Shown one piece after another: positions 24,141-31,635 of a stretch of DNA of 44,085 bases. Location of the stretch: contig PWEL01000020.1 in the NCBI GenBank assembly GCA_003553945.1, positions 1 to 44,085 on the forward strand, given 5' to 3'. Source of the DNA: Mollicutes bacterium. GTDB taxonomy: Bacteria; Bacillota_I; Bacilli_A; Izemoplasmatales; Izemoplasmataceae. The notes beneath the pieces were generated by a model. That model was not told where the DNA came from. It saw only the letters and a list, made by a program, of their open reading frames with translations, and ran no database searches. The translations under genes and the position numbers were made by a program. Each line of letters begins with the position of its first letter. Position 1 is the first letter of the stretch.

Positions 24141-25163
24141 ATGGGAGAGATGAGCAAGGGCGATCTGCTCAATGAAGACGGGACACTCAAGGAGGCGGGC
24201 TATGCGTTTTCCGCCGTCAAGACCTACAACAAGGAAGCAATCAACGCTTCAAGGCTGAGGATCAAGGAATGGGACTATCACTTTCTCGAAAGCGACACCT
24301 TCGGCGTTGCGCTCACCATCGCCGACAACGCCTACATGGGGTTTTTGAGCGTCACCTACATCGACTTCGAACAAGGGACCTATCACACGAGACACAAGAT
24401 TCCGCCGTTCCCGATGGGAAGGACCGGGCATCCCCGTACGCCCTCAAACGGCAGGATCAACCTCAGAAAAGGGGACTTCACCTTCAACTATAGCTACACG
24501 GAGGGAAAGAGGAAACTGCACGCGCACATAAGGAATTTCAAAGACGGCGAACCTTTCAGCCTGCAAGCGACGCTCAAAGACGAACCGCAGGATTCCATCG
24601 TCGTCGCCATCCCCTTTGAAGAGAGACAAGACGCCTTCTACTATAATCAGAAGACCCCCGGCTACCTTGTCGATGGCCGGGTCTCGCTGGGCAAGGAGAC
24701 CTTCGCTTTCAGCGAGGACGCCCGCGGCATTCTCGATTGGGGCCGCGGCGTATGGCCCTACAGGACCACCTGGTACTGGGCGACGGCGCAAAAGAAATAT
24801 GAGGGGCGCCTGATCGCCCTGAACCTCGGATGCGGTTTCGGAGACACAAGCGCCGGGACGGAGAATACAGTCTTCATCGACGGCAAAGCGCACAAGCTCG
24901 GAGACATCCGCTTCGAGATTACGAAGGATGAAAAAGGCCGCGAACTCATCATGAAGCCCTGGCGTCTCGCATCGGACGACGGGACAATCGACCTCACGTT
25001 CACACCGGAGATCGACCGGCACGACCGCGCCAACCTGGGGCTCTTATTCACCGACCAGCATCAAGTCTTCGGCCGTTTCAACGGCACTGTCCAGACGAGC
25101 GATGAAACACTGGTGATCACTCGCATGCGCGGCTTCGCCGAAGTCGTGCGCCATCGGTGGTGA
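24141..25163 (+). CDS. DUF2804 family protein
   Basis: A 340-residue soluble protein matching the DUF2804 family in length and landmarks: 'LRIKEWDYHFLESDTFGVAL' at about 33, 'KIPPFPMGRTGHPRTP' at about 90, 'DWGRGVWPYRTTWYWATAQ' at about 197 and 'LNLGCGFGDTSAGTENTVF' at about 230. These Trp/Gly-rich segments are the conserved core. It is predicted as an all-beta protein; no biochemical role is established. RBS GGAGGTGA precedes ATG 24141, and the extended -10 TGATACAAT lies about 25 bases upstream. It converges on the deacetylase-like gene: the two stop codons abut as TGATCA with no base between them. Confidence 0.88.
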   Translation: MGEMSKGDLLNEDGTLKEAGYAFSAVKTYNKEAINASRLRIKEWDYHFLESDTFGVALTIADNAYMGFLSVTYIDFEQGTYHTRHKIPPFPMGRTGHPRTPSNGRINLRKGDFTFNYSYTEGKRKLHAHIRNFKDGEPFSLQATLKDEPQDSIVVAIPFEERQDAFYYNQKTPGYLVDGRVSLGKETFAFSEDARGILDWGRGVWPYRTTWYWATAQKKYEGRLIALNLGCGFGDTSAGTENTVFIDGKAHKLGDIRFEITKDEKGRELIMKPWRLASDDGTIDLTFTPEIDRHDRANLGLLFTDQHQVFGRFNGTVQTSDETLVITRMRGFAEVVRHRW

Positions 25164-25982
25164 TCAGCGCCTGAGCCCTTCGATATAGGCGCTGATCAAC
25201 GGACCTAGATTCTCCGCGACGTACCCGCCCTCCATCACGGAGAAAAGCGGGACGTCGAAGGCTGACAATCGTTCGCCGATTTTCCTGTAGGCTTTTTCTG
25301 TAAGACCGAGCGAGGCGAGCGGGTCGTCCGCATGCGCATCGAATCCGGCCGAGACCGCGATCTGTTCGAAGGAGAGGTCGATGGTCGCTAAGGCTTCATC
25401 GAAGACCTCGAGATAATGCTTATCGCCGGGGACCGAGGTGAAGCCGTGATTATAGACTCGGGGGCCGCGCTTTTCACCGGTGCCGGGGAATATGCCGATG
25501 CGATGCAGGGAAAGATAGAACACATTCTCATCTCGTGCAAAGATATCCTCCGTGCCGTTGCCGTGATGGCCGTCGAAATCGACGATCAATGTCTTGAGGT
25601 TTGAACGTTTCACAGCGATAGCGAGATTGTTGAAATAGCAGAAACCGCCCAGAAAATCCCTTCCCGCATGATGTCCGGGAGGACGGGCGAGACTGAATCC
25701 GCTTCTTTTCTGCGCCTCAATCGCCGCCCCGGCTGAAAGGCGGGCGTATCGATAGATGTTCTCATGCGCCGGGGTGTCCGGGTCAAAGAACGTCCCTTGT
25801 CGCACGTTATCGACGTGCGACGTATCATGCACGCGGGCGATATCGTCATAGGATGCAGGGCTGCAGCCTATGATCTCGTGGTTTTCTTTCAGATAATCAT
25901 ACGCCTTTTTTAGGCGCTCCGGACTTTCGGGGTGCCCTTTTTGTTCATAGGCGAGGACATCATCGGTATAGATAATCTTCAT
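25164..25982 (-). CDS. Histone deacetylase superfamily (AcuC/acetylpolyamine amidohydrolase-like) hydrolase
   Basis: A 272-residue zinc amidohydrolase, shorter than AcuC (~385). The family landmarks are present: RPPGHHAGRDFLGGFCYFNN (tandem His), the zinc ligands in DFDGHHGNGTEDIF, and SAGFDAHADDPLASL; the EGGY near the end supplies the catalytic Tyr. Bacterial members remove acetyl groups from lysines, polyamines or small amides; which one applies here is not visible. ATG 25982 has GGAGG six bases upstream, and the longer upstream frame lacks a site. A decayed copy of its first ~25 codons and its leader lies at about 26345-26446. Confidence 0.93.
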   Translation of the reverse strand: MKIIYTDDVLAYEQKGHPESPERLKKAYDYLKENHEIIGCSPASYDDIARVHDTSHVDNVRQGTFFDPDTPAHENIYRYARLSAGAAIEAQKRSGFSLARPPGHHAGRDFLGGFCYFNNLAIAVKRSNLKTLIVDFDGHHGNGTEDIFARDENVFYLSLHRIGIFPGTGEKRGPRVYNHGFTSVPGDKHYLEVFDEALATIDLSFEQIAVSAGFDAHADDPLASLGLTEKAYRKIGERLSAFDVPLFSVMEGGYVAENLGPLISAYIEGLRR

Positions 25983-26068
25983 CGCAGACCTCCTAAGCGA
26001 GTCACCTTCGCGATACAAAAGCCGCGCTTCTAAAACGGCTGATAAGGTTTCGGAGTCCTTTTAAGCTT

Positions 26069-26191
26069 TTAACGTCTTCTCCGGTAGGTTTTCGATTTTT
26101 CTCTTGTGAACATGCCTAACAGGAATAAATCAAGGAACACGACCTGCAGAACCTTAAAGATTCCTTTCGTAATCTTTTCCATGCTTTTCAT
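26069..26191 (-). CDS. Small basic membrane peptide (40 residues)
   Basis: A short frame starting at ATG 26191 (MKSMEKITKGIFKVLQ) with an excellent RBS, AGGAGG nine bases upstream. One hydrophobic segment (IFKVLQVVFLDLFLLGMF, about residues 11-28) is followed by a strongly basic tail ending RRRR. The frame extends upstream without another RBS, so the 40-residue version is preferred. It lies between the deacetylase-like gene and its decayed partial copy. It may be a genuine small membrane protein, a toxin-like peptide, or chance. No family is recognised. Confidence 0.4.
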   Translation of the reverse strand: MKSMEKITKGIFKVLQVVFLDLFLLGMFTREKSKTYRRRR

Positions 26192-26480
26192 GTTTTCACC
26201 CCTCCTGCATGATATGGAAGTTCTGTGCCTCGCGTTTTGGTGTAACTTAGTGAATGATATTTCCTCTGCTATCTGATTAAGTTCGAGAATATCCATGTCA
26301 TCGGTTATTATGATCGTCATATGGTTGATAGTGTTTTCAAGTGCCGGCTTTAGGACGAACAAGGCACTTTCCGAGTGTCCCGTTTTTCATAGGCGAGCAC
26401 TTCATCGGTGATTTTTCATCCTCGTTGTCACCTTCATGATACAACATGCCAGCCACCTTCGTCATCCGTTTTCTGTGCAA
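26192..26480. other. Gene-poor stretch with a gene remnant
   Basis: Between the small peptide start and the gntR promoter no intact gene with an RBS is seen. The right part holds the deacetylase remnant; the left part (about 26215-26345) is AT-richer and unassigned. Confidence 0.5.
26345..26446 (-). pseudogene. Decayed partial copy of the histone-deacetylase-like gene (5' end and leader)
   Basis: The minus strand can be read as TDEVLAYEKRDTRKVP after a frameshift, matching YTDDVLAYEQKGHPESPE at the start of the intact gene at 25982. At the DNA level CATAGGCGAG-ACTTCATCGGT and GTCACCTTCxxGATACAA are shared with 25948-26015, including bases upstream of the start codon. The copy is broken by a frameshift, a stop and deletions, and nothing of the rest of the gene is left. 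Confidence 0.65.
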
Positions 26481-26483
26481 CGC

Positions 26484-26523
26484 TTGACATGGCATGACGT
26501 ATGCTCTATACTTATATATATAA
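26484..26523 (+). promoter_or_regulatory. gntR operon promoter and likely autoregulatory operator
   Basis: Perfect TTGACA (26484-26489), 17 bases, TATACT (26507-26512). The palindrome TTATATATATAA (26512-26523) overlaps the start point. YtrA-type regulators bind AT-rich palindromes at their own promoter, so autorepression is likely. Confidence 0.75.
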
Positions 26524-26545
26524 CTATATAACTTGGAGGGCGGCC

Positions 26546-26926
26546 ATGGAGAATATATTCGATTATAGTTCCCCGCTTTATATGCAGGTGAAAGAGAAAA
26601 TCGAGGCACTGATCCTCAAGGGCGATATCCAGGATGGCGAGAAGCTCCCTTCGACAAGCGAGATGGTGCACTATTATAAGCTTAATCATCTCACGATTGC
26701 GAAAGGGGTGCAGTGCCTGGTGGACGAAGGCATCGTGTACAAGAAGAAAGGCAGCGGCACATTCCTGCAACAAGGGGGAAGGGAGAAACTCTTGAGGAAG
26801 AAACAAGAACGCTTCGAGGCCCACTACATACGCCCTCTTCTGGAGGAAGCGAAACGATTGAACTTAGATAGCGAGACAGTCATCGACTGGATCAGACGCA
26901 CAAAGGAGCGTGAAATGAATGAATAA
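26546..26926 (+). CDS. GntR-family transcriptional regulator, YtrA subfamily
   Basis: A 126-residue protein: an N-terminal winged helix (about 10-75) with YMQVKEKIEALILKGDIQDG and KLPSTSEMVHYYKLNHLTIA, then GSGTFL, and a short helical tail of ~50 residues instead of a large effector domain. This size and layout is typical of the YtrA subfamily, which controls ABC exporters and usually its own operon. ATG 26546 has GGAGG nine bases upstream. It overlaps the ABC gene (ATGAATAA arrangement). Known YtrA operons respond to cell-wall-active peptide antibiotics; the same inducer class is inferred here. Confidence 0.94.
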   Translation: MENIFDYSSPLYMQVKEKIEALILKGDIQDGEKLPSTSEMVHYYKLNHLTIAKGVQCLVDEGIVYKKKGSGTFLQQGGREKLLRKKQERFEAHYIRPLLEEAKRLNLDSETVIDWIRRTKEREMNE

Positions 26927-27803
26927 TCTGGTGACAGGCAAAAACCTTGTCCTCGACTACAAGGAGGTGCGGGCACTCGAGAAGGTCTCCTTCTCTATGG
27001 AAAAAGGCAAGGTCTACGGCCTGATCGGCAGGAACGGCGCCGGCAAGACAAGTCTTCTCTCACTGCTCGCCTCCTACCGAAAAGCTGACAGCGGCACGTT
27101 GCATGTGATGGGGGAGACGCCGTTCGAAAACGCAAGGCGCATGCAGGATGTACAGCTTGTCTATCAGCGTGACCTTAGCGATGAGGACGACACAGTACAG
27201 GCCTATTTGAAAGCCTGCGCCGACTTTCGCAAGGCATTCGACTGGAAGTACGCCTACAGGATGATGGATGATTTTAATCTTGAAAGAACCTGGAAAGTGA
27301 ACAGGCTCTCACGCGGCATGCAGGCATGCCTGCATGTGATCGAGGGCCTCGCAACAACGTCCGGTGTCACATTGTTCGACGAGATCCACAACGGGATGGA
27401 CGCGCCCTCGAGACAGAAGTTCTACGAACATGTGCTCAGACGGCAGGAGGAAGGCCCCGGCCTCATCGTCCTCTCGACGCATCTCATATCGGAGATGTCA
27501 TATCTCTTCGACCACATCCTGCTCATCGACGAGGGGAGAATCATCGAGGACAGCGACATCGAGACATTCAAAAGCAAAAGCGTCGCCCTAAGCGGCAACA
27601 AGGATGCAGTCGACGCCTTCAGCAAGGACCTCAATGTCATTGATGAACGCAGCCTCGGCGGTGTGAAGAGCGTCACTGTCTTCGAGGCGCTTTCGGAGAA
27701 GACATTAAAGGATGCGAAAGCGAAAGGCCTCGACATCACCGACGTCCCCGTGCAGGATGTCTTCATCAGTCTGACTAAGGAGAAGGATAGTGATGAAACC
27801 TAG
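26919..27803 (+). CDS. ABC transporter ATP-binding protein (YtrB/BcrA-like)
   Basis: A 294-residue cytosolic ATPase. Walker A is GRNGAGKTS (about 37-45) and the Q-loop is LVYQRD. The signature helix reads LSRGMQA instead of LSGGQ, and Walker B reads VTLFDEIHNGMD instead of LLLDEPTxGLD; the catalytic Glu is kept, and the switch His is in STHLISE. A ~70-residue C-terminal extension follows the core. The LSRGM form is common in GntR-linked bacitracin/YtrB-type ATPases, so it is probably active. It overlaps gntR by 8 bases and the permease gene by 11. Confidence 0.93.
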   Translation: MNNLVTGKNLVLDYKEVRALEKVSFSMEKGKVYGLIGRNGAGKTSLLSLLASYRKADSGTLHVMGETPFENARRMQDVQLVYQRDLSDEDDTVQAYLKACADFRKAFDWKYAYRMMDDFNLERTWKVNRLSRGMQACLHVIEGLATTSGVTLFDEIHNGMDAPSRQKFYEHVLRRQEEGPGLIVLSTHLISEMSYLFDHILLIDEGRIIEDSDIETFKSKSVALSGNKDAVDAFSKDLNVIDERSLGGVKSVTVFEALSEKTLKDAKAKGLDITDVPVQDVFISLTKEKDSDET

Positions 27804-28512
27804 ACTCTACCTCACGGTGTTCAAGCGCCTCTACACACTCTATTCGAGATGGGCGGCCTATGTGCTGCTCATCATCGGGGCCATCTACACCGCCCTTTTC
27901 ATATTCATCCCTGAGACGCGCACTATCGATTACGCCCTCATCAGCAACTTCCAGCAGGTCCCAGGAATATTCATGCTCATTGTCGGCATCATCACCGGGG
28001 CGGGCATGCTGAAGTTCTTCATCTATCACGGGGTCACGCGCAGGCACTTCTTCATCGGCACCCTGCTGAGCAGCGTCCTCCTCGCTGTGAGCTGGATGCT
28101 CATCGGCACGGTGCTGACATATGGTCTCTACGGCCTCGATGCCATCACGCCTATCGACGCCTCAAGGGAGATGGCGCCGCTCGCCGGTGAGAGCCGGGGT
28201 ATGGCTGTGACCTTCATGAGCGGCGCGAGCACGACCCTCCTCTCCTTCTTCGTCGGCTGGATGATCGGCTTCGGTTTCTCGCGTTTCGGGGGATACGCAG
28301 GCTTCGGCGCTATCGCCGCCGGCATCGCCGTGCTGGGCATAAGAACCGAAGTCTGGGATAGCGAGACAACCTCCGTTTTCAATCTGCCGCGGTTCAACGA
28401 AGTGTTCGGCACATCGCTCCCCCTCGCTTTCGGCGGGACGCTCGCCCTCATCGTGCTCATCGGCGCGGCGCTCTTTCTCTTCATCCGCGAAGCGCCTGTC
28501 TCCGTCGATTGA
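27793..28512 (+). CDS. ABC transporter permease, six-helix membrane subunit
   Basis: A 239-residue membrane protein with about six hydrophobic segments, starting MKPRLYLTVFKRLYTLYSRW. It overlaps the ATPase gene by 11 bases, with AAGGAG ten bases ahead of ATG 27793 (GTG 27790 is an alternative). It has no characterised motif; by position it is the membrane partner of the ATPase. Two such subunits with two ATPases would form the transporter. The operon ends with a strong hairpin. The likely job is export of, or resistance to, a membrane-active compound (inference). Confidence 0.85.
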   Translation: MKPRLYLTVFKRLYTLYSRWAAYVLLIIGAIYTALFIFIPETRTIDYALISNFQQVPGIFMLIVGIITGAGMLKFFIYHGVTRRHFFIGTLLSSVLLAVSWMLIGTVLTYGLYGLDAITPIDASREMAPLAGESRGMAVTFMSGASTTLLSFFVGWMIGFGFSRFGGYAGFGAIAAGIAVLGIRTEVWDSETTSVFNLPRFNEVFGTSLPLAFGGTLALIVLIGAALFLFIREAPVSVD

Positions 28513-28513
28513 A

Positions 28514-28537
28514 AAAGCCGCGCAAATGCGCGGCTTT
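28514..28537. terminator. Bidirectional terminator between permease and SagB-type genes
   Basis: AAAGCCGCGC, loop AAAT, GCGCGGCTTT, between two convergent genes. Confidence 0.85.
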
Positions 28538-28540
28538 CTA

Positions 28541-29272
28541 TTACTCGGCCTTCTCGCCGATGGTGGTGATGTAGGCGGTGAAGAGCTCTTCGCCGTCCAC
28601 GTCGATCGCCTCGTTGACGAGGTCGTCGTCGTATGCGGCGATGGCGCAGGCACCCATGTTGAAGTACCGGGCGGCGAGATAGAGATTCTGCGAGACGTGG
28701 CCGGCATCGAGAAATAGATAGCGGTATCCGCGCTCGCCGTAGCGATAGGTCATGCGGTAGCTGTCGGCCACCCAGATGAATGCGACGGCCGAATCACTGA
28801 TCATGGGCTGGCCGAAACATCCTTCCTGAATCGCTTCCGCCTTTTCATGCGTCGCGAGGTGTTCGAGGGTGTGCGAGAGCGCCAGGTAACGGTAGAGCCC
28901 GGGGTCGAGCCCCTTGACGTTGTTGATGAGGAGGTAGGTCTCGAATGCATGACGGGCTCCGGCGGAGGGAACGGTCCTGAGTGTTGCCTTGCGGCCTTCC
29001 TTCCTCACGCCCTGCGTCGCGTAGAGTAGATAGGAGAGCCCTTCAAGGGTGAGCGGGGTGTCTGAATACTTGCGAACCGTCTCCCTCTCCCTGATGGCTA
29101 TATCCAGCGTGAGCGCTCCAAGGGGCGCTGCGTAGGGGTCGGGAAGGGATAATGTCTCATTGACGGCGGGGCGTTCGAGCGGTGGTGCGTCCTTGCCCTT
29201 TTTATGGTCGGTCTCGGGCATGTTCTTCGGAATGGTCTTCTTCAGAAACGTCTTGCCGATGTTTTCCGGCAT
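28541..29272 (-). CDS. SagB-type nitroreductase-fold oxidoreductase
   Basis: A 243-residue FMN-binding protein. Family landmarks: RERETVRKYSDTPLTLEGLSYLL-type N-terminus (RRSxRxY motif), TVPSAGARHAFETYLL (about 108-123, the SagB motif PSAGARHPLE), LDAGHVSQNLYLAARYFNMG and the terminal ITTIGEKAE. SagB proteins oxidise azoline rings to azoles in streptolysin-S-type peptides, but many stand-alone members have other or unknown redox roles. No cyclodehydratase (SagC/D) or precursor peptide is found nearby, so it is an orphan. ATG 29272 has AGGAGGGAG upstream. Confidence in the fold is high, in the role low. Confidence 0.9.
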   Translation of the reverse strand: MPENIGKTFLKKTIPKNMPETDHKKGKDAPPLERPAVNETLSLPDPYAAPLGALTLDIAIRERETVRKYSDTPLTLEGLSYLLYATQGVRKEGRKATLRTVPSAGARHAFETYLLINNVKGLDPGLYRYLALSHTLEHLATHEKAEAIQEGCFGQPMISDSAVAFIWVADSYRMTYRYGERGYRYLFLDAGHVSQNLYLAARYFNMGACAIAAYDDDLVNEAIDVDGEELFTAYITTIGEKAE

Positions 29273-29327
29273 GGTCTCCCTCCTTTGATAGGCTATCTTC
29301 ATTATAACACAGCGCATAAAAATAAAA

Positions 29328-29344
29328 ACCGCACAAAGTGCGGT
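29328..29344 (-). terminator. Terminator of tRNA-Ala
   Basis: Minus-strand ACCGCAC, loop TTT, GTGCGGT followed by TTTTATTTTTAT, 16 bases after the tRNA end. Confidence 0.85.
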
Positions 29345-29359
29345 CTGAAATACTGAATC

Positions 29360-29432
29360 TGGAGCTAACGGGGCTCGAACCCGTGACCTCTAGCGAGCCA
29401 TGCTAGCGCTCTCCCAGCTGAGCTATAGCCCC
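29360..29432 (-). tRNA. tRNA-Ala (anticodon GGC)
   Basis: A 73-nt cloverleaf on the minus strand: acceptor GGGGCTA/TAGCTCC with the alanine identity pair G3-U70, D-arm GCTC/GAGC, anticodon stem CTAGC/GCTAG, loop ATGGCTC (anticodon GGC), T-arm ACGGG/CCCGT, discriminator A, no encoded CCA. Position 37 is T instead of the usual purine. Confidence 0.95.
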
Positions 29433-29443
29433 ATTCCACAAGG

Positions 29444-29472
29444 ATTTTACACGAAAACGAAGGAAATTTCAA
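29444..29472 (-). promoter_or_regulatory. Promoter of tRNA-Ala
   Basis: Minus strand TTGAAA (29467-29472), 17 bases, TG-extended TAAAAT (29444-29449), twelve bases before the tRNA 5' end. Confidence 0.7.
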
Positions 29473-29495
29473 CACTTTTGTTCAATGCGGGTGGC

Positions 29496-30584
29496 TCAAT
29501 TTATTATCCGGATCCGGTCTGTTCCCACATTTGTAAGCTGAATGCTGCCCTGCCACTCGCGCAGAAAGACATTCTCGAGGCGGACGCGGGCGCCTTCCTG
29601 CAGTCTTTGTGAACGTGCTCCTGCGAGATAGACATAGATGCTCGCGCCCTCGTCGTTGAGAATCATAGAGGAACCGGACAGTGATTCGACTTCCCCTTCG
29701 ATGTCCATGAAACGGTGCATGTAGTCCTCCGGCGAGGCGAGCACCTCCTCGACCGTGGGTTCGAGACGCGGTTTTTCAAACAGCGGGTCGCTCTCGGTGT
29801 GAATGTGCCTCGAGGTCATTTCAGCGTTATGCTGAGCGAGCATCATGTCATAGCCGTACTGCGAGAGGCCGCTCGCCGAGACAGCCGTGTAGGCTTTTTC
29901 GATGAGCTCGAGGTTGAGCAGCCTGCCGTCATACCAGATATACGTCAGATGCCTACCAAAGGTACCGAGACGGCCGACTGTCGGATGTTCCTCCAGATGC
30001 CCCTTTTCAGGGTGCGGTTCATATTCGAGCACAATCGTGACCGCATCTTCTAGCACATCACAGACGAAGTCGCTCGAGGCCATGCCCCAGGGTTCGATGC
30101 GGCCGGTCGATTCCGGCGTGTCGATATTGAGATAGCGCGCATTGATATACATCCCGTCCGCGGTGAAATGCGTGGTGTCACCGTCGATGCAGCGCTCGAG
30201 CTCGGCTTCGCCGATCCCATCCTCCGGGAAGGATCTGTTCTCATAGTCCGAGGGGTCCAGACTCAATCGGTCGGTAAGCGGGGTAAGGAGCGTCTCACCG
30301 TCATAGGGCTCGGTTTTGGCATATAAAGTCAGGTCTTCTTCAATCTTGCTGTCCGCGTCGAAACGTTCGGTGTACGCTTCATCGTACCAACCGAGGAAAT
30401 AAGCGGTTTCCAACTCCGGCATCGGAACCCTTTCAAGCGTCGATTCCGCGTCGGTGCCCACCGTCTCATACACGGCGCCATCGAGCATGAACGTCACTTC
30501 ATGAGGCCGCTCACAAGCAGCGAATAGGAACAATGCCAAAAGCATGAGCGCCGTCAGAGTCTTTTTCACAAGCATCACCTTCAT
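29496..30584 (-). CDS. Secreted thermonuclease-family lipoprotein with extra N- and C-terminal domains
   Basis: A lipoprotein of 362 residues (lipobox FAAC). An N-terminal Listeria-Bacteroides-type repeat (FLGWYDEAYTERF, about 60-95) is followed by a staphylococcal-nuclease domain (about 130-260) and an OB-like C-terminal domain (about 275-362). All nuclease active-site positions are kept: Asp in CIDGDT, Arg in ARYLNIDTPES with Asp, Thr and Glu, and Arg in GTFGRHLTYI. It should degrade DNA/RNA outside the cell. It follows the GDPD gene with no gap. Three starts are possible: ATG 30584, ATG 30575 and GTG 30569; the last has AAGGTG six bases upstream and gives the commonest lipoprotein start (MKKTL). 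Confidence 0.9.
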   Translation of the reverse strand: MKVMLVKKTLTALMLLALFLFAACERPHEVTFMLDGAVYETVGTDAESTLERVPMPELETAYFLGWYDEAYTERFDADSKIEEDLTLYAKTEPYDGETLLTPLTDRLSLDPSDYENRSFPEDGIGEAELERCIDGDTTHFTADGMYINARYLNIDTPESTGRIEPWGMASSDFVCDVLEDAVTIVLEYEPHPEKGHLEEHPTVGRLGTFGRHLTYIWYDGRLLNLELIEKAYTAVSASGLSQYGYDMMLAQHNAEMTSRHIHTESDPLFEKPRLEPTVEEVLASPEDYMHRFMDIEGEVESLSGSSMILNDEGASIYVYLAGARSQRLQEGARVRLENVFLREWQGSIQLTNVGTDRIRIIN

Positions 30585-31610
30585 TCAGTCATAATCAGAG
30601 AGCACGTCCTGCATTTCAGTGGGAAGGCCTGTCATAATCACATCAGCGCCGGGCTCGAGCAAGCGCCGCATTTCATCCGCGTCATTGATAGCGAAATATA
30701 TTACTGCGTGGTTCTTTTCATGAGCTATATCGATGATTCTCTCGGTGGAGAGGTTCAAAAGCAGGAAATCCGGTGGCATGATGAGCGCATGGGCACTGCT
30801 TTCATGCACGCCTTCCATCCGGAAGAGCTGGAGCGAATAGAACCGCACGACGCTGATAAGCCCCGGCACATACATGAGGTCCGGATGAGTCGTTTGCGAG
30901 GCCTCCATCAGCTCTAGTTCGACGATGCTCCTGAAGGAGCCGAGAAGGATGCGGTCGAAGGTGTCATATTCATCATCGAGACGCTCCATCAGATCAAGGA
31001 CTTTTTCGGTCGTTCTCACGCCCGTCTCGCCTGAAGGCTTGATCTCGAGGACCATCTTGTTGTCGGGGAACGCGGTGATCAGCTCTTCAAGTGTCGTCGC
31101 GAGGAATTTCTCATCATGACGCGGCTCGACTCCCTCGGGATAGTCGACATCCTTCGGAGTCACCTCTTCGCCCGCATCATTGAGATAGGGATGCAACCCA
31201 TCACTTTTTCTATATCCATGCCGGTTCGTGGGATTCTCATGGCCGAAACAGATCTCCTCTTCCATAAGATAGGAGTACTCTATGTCCTCTGTGTCCGCTT
31301 CCTTGAGGGATGTCTGCCTGTCAAAAGTCAAGTCGTGGCTCAATACCAGCTCTTCATCCTTCGTAAGAACCACGTCGGCTTCCATGATGATGTCCTCGTT
31401 CACGCTATAGGCATTATAGAAGGCCTCGAGGGGGTTGCCGGGAAACTCGAGCCTGCCGCCGCGATGCGCGGCGAGCATCGTTTCATCGCTTCGGAAGGGA
31501 TTCTCCCCCTCGATATTCTCCTGAACAGGGACGACCATGAGCCGTGCAGTGACACCTGCGGTCGATAGCGCTATGAGTATGCATAGGACAATAAGTACCT
31601 TCTTGAGCAT
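30585..31610 (-). CDS. Exported glycerophosphodiester phosphodiesterase
   Basis: A 341-residue protein with one N-terminal hydrophobic segment (MLKKVLIVLCILIALSTAGV) and an outside GDPD domain: AAHRGGRLEFPGNPLEAF, MEADVVLTKDEEL, VLSHDLTFDRQTS and VLEIKPSGE carry the catalytic His, Arg, Glu, Asp and second His. No Cys follows the signal, so it is anchored or cleaved. ATG 31610 has GGAGGG seven bases upstream. It lies between a PAP2 phosphatase and the nuclease in one operon. It would release glycerol 3-phosphate from lipid or teichoic-acid debris outside the membrane (inference). It differs from the membrane-fused GDPD at 17767 and is not a close paralogue. Confidence 0.9.
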   Translation of the reverse strand: MLKKVLIVLCILIALSTAGVTARLMVVPVQENIEGENPFRSDETMLAAHRGGRLEFPGNPLEAFYNAYSVNEDIIMEADVVLTKDEELVLSHDLTFDRQTSLKEADTEDIEYSYLMEEEICFGHENPTNRHGYRKSDGLHPYLNDAGEEVTPKDVDYPEGVEPRHDEKFLATTLEELITAFPDNKMVLEIKPSGETGVRTTEKVLDLMERLDDEYDTFDRILLGSFRSIVELELMEASQTTHPDLMYVPGLISVVRFYSLQLFRMEGVHESSAHALIMPPDFLLLNLSTERIIDIAHEKNHAVIYFAINDADEMRRLLEPGADVIMTGLPTEMQDVLSDYD

Positions 31611-31635
31611 GGGAATCCCTCCGGATGTTTGAGAT

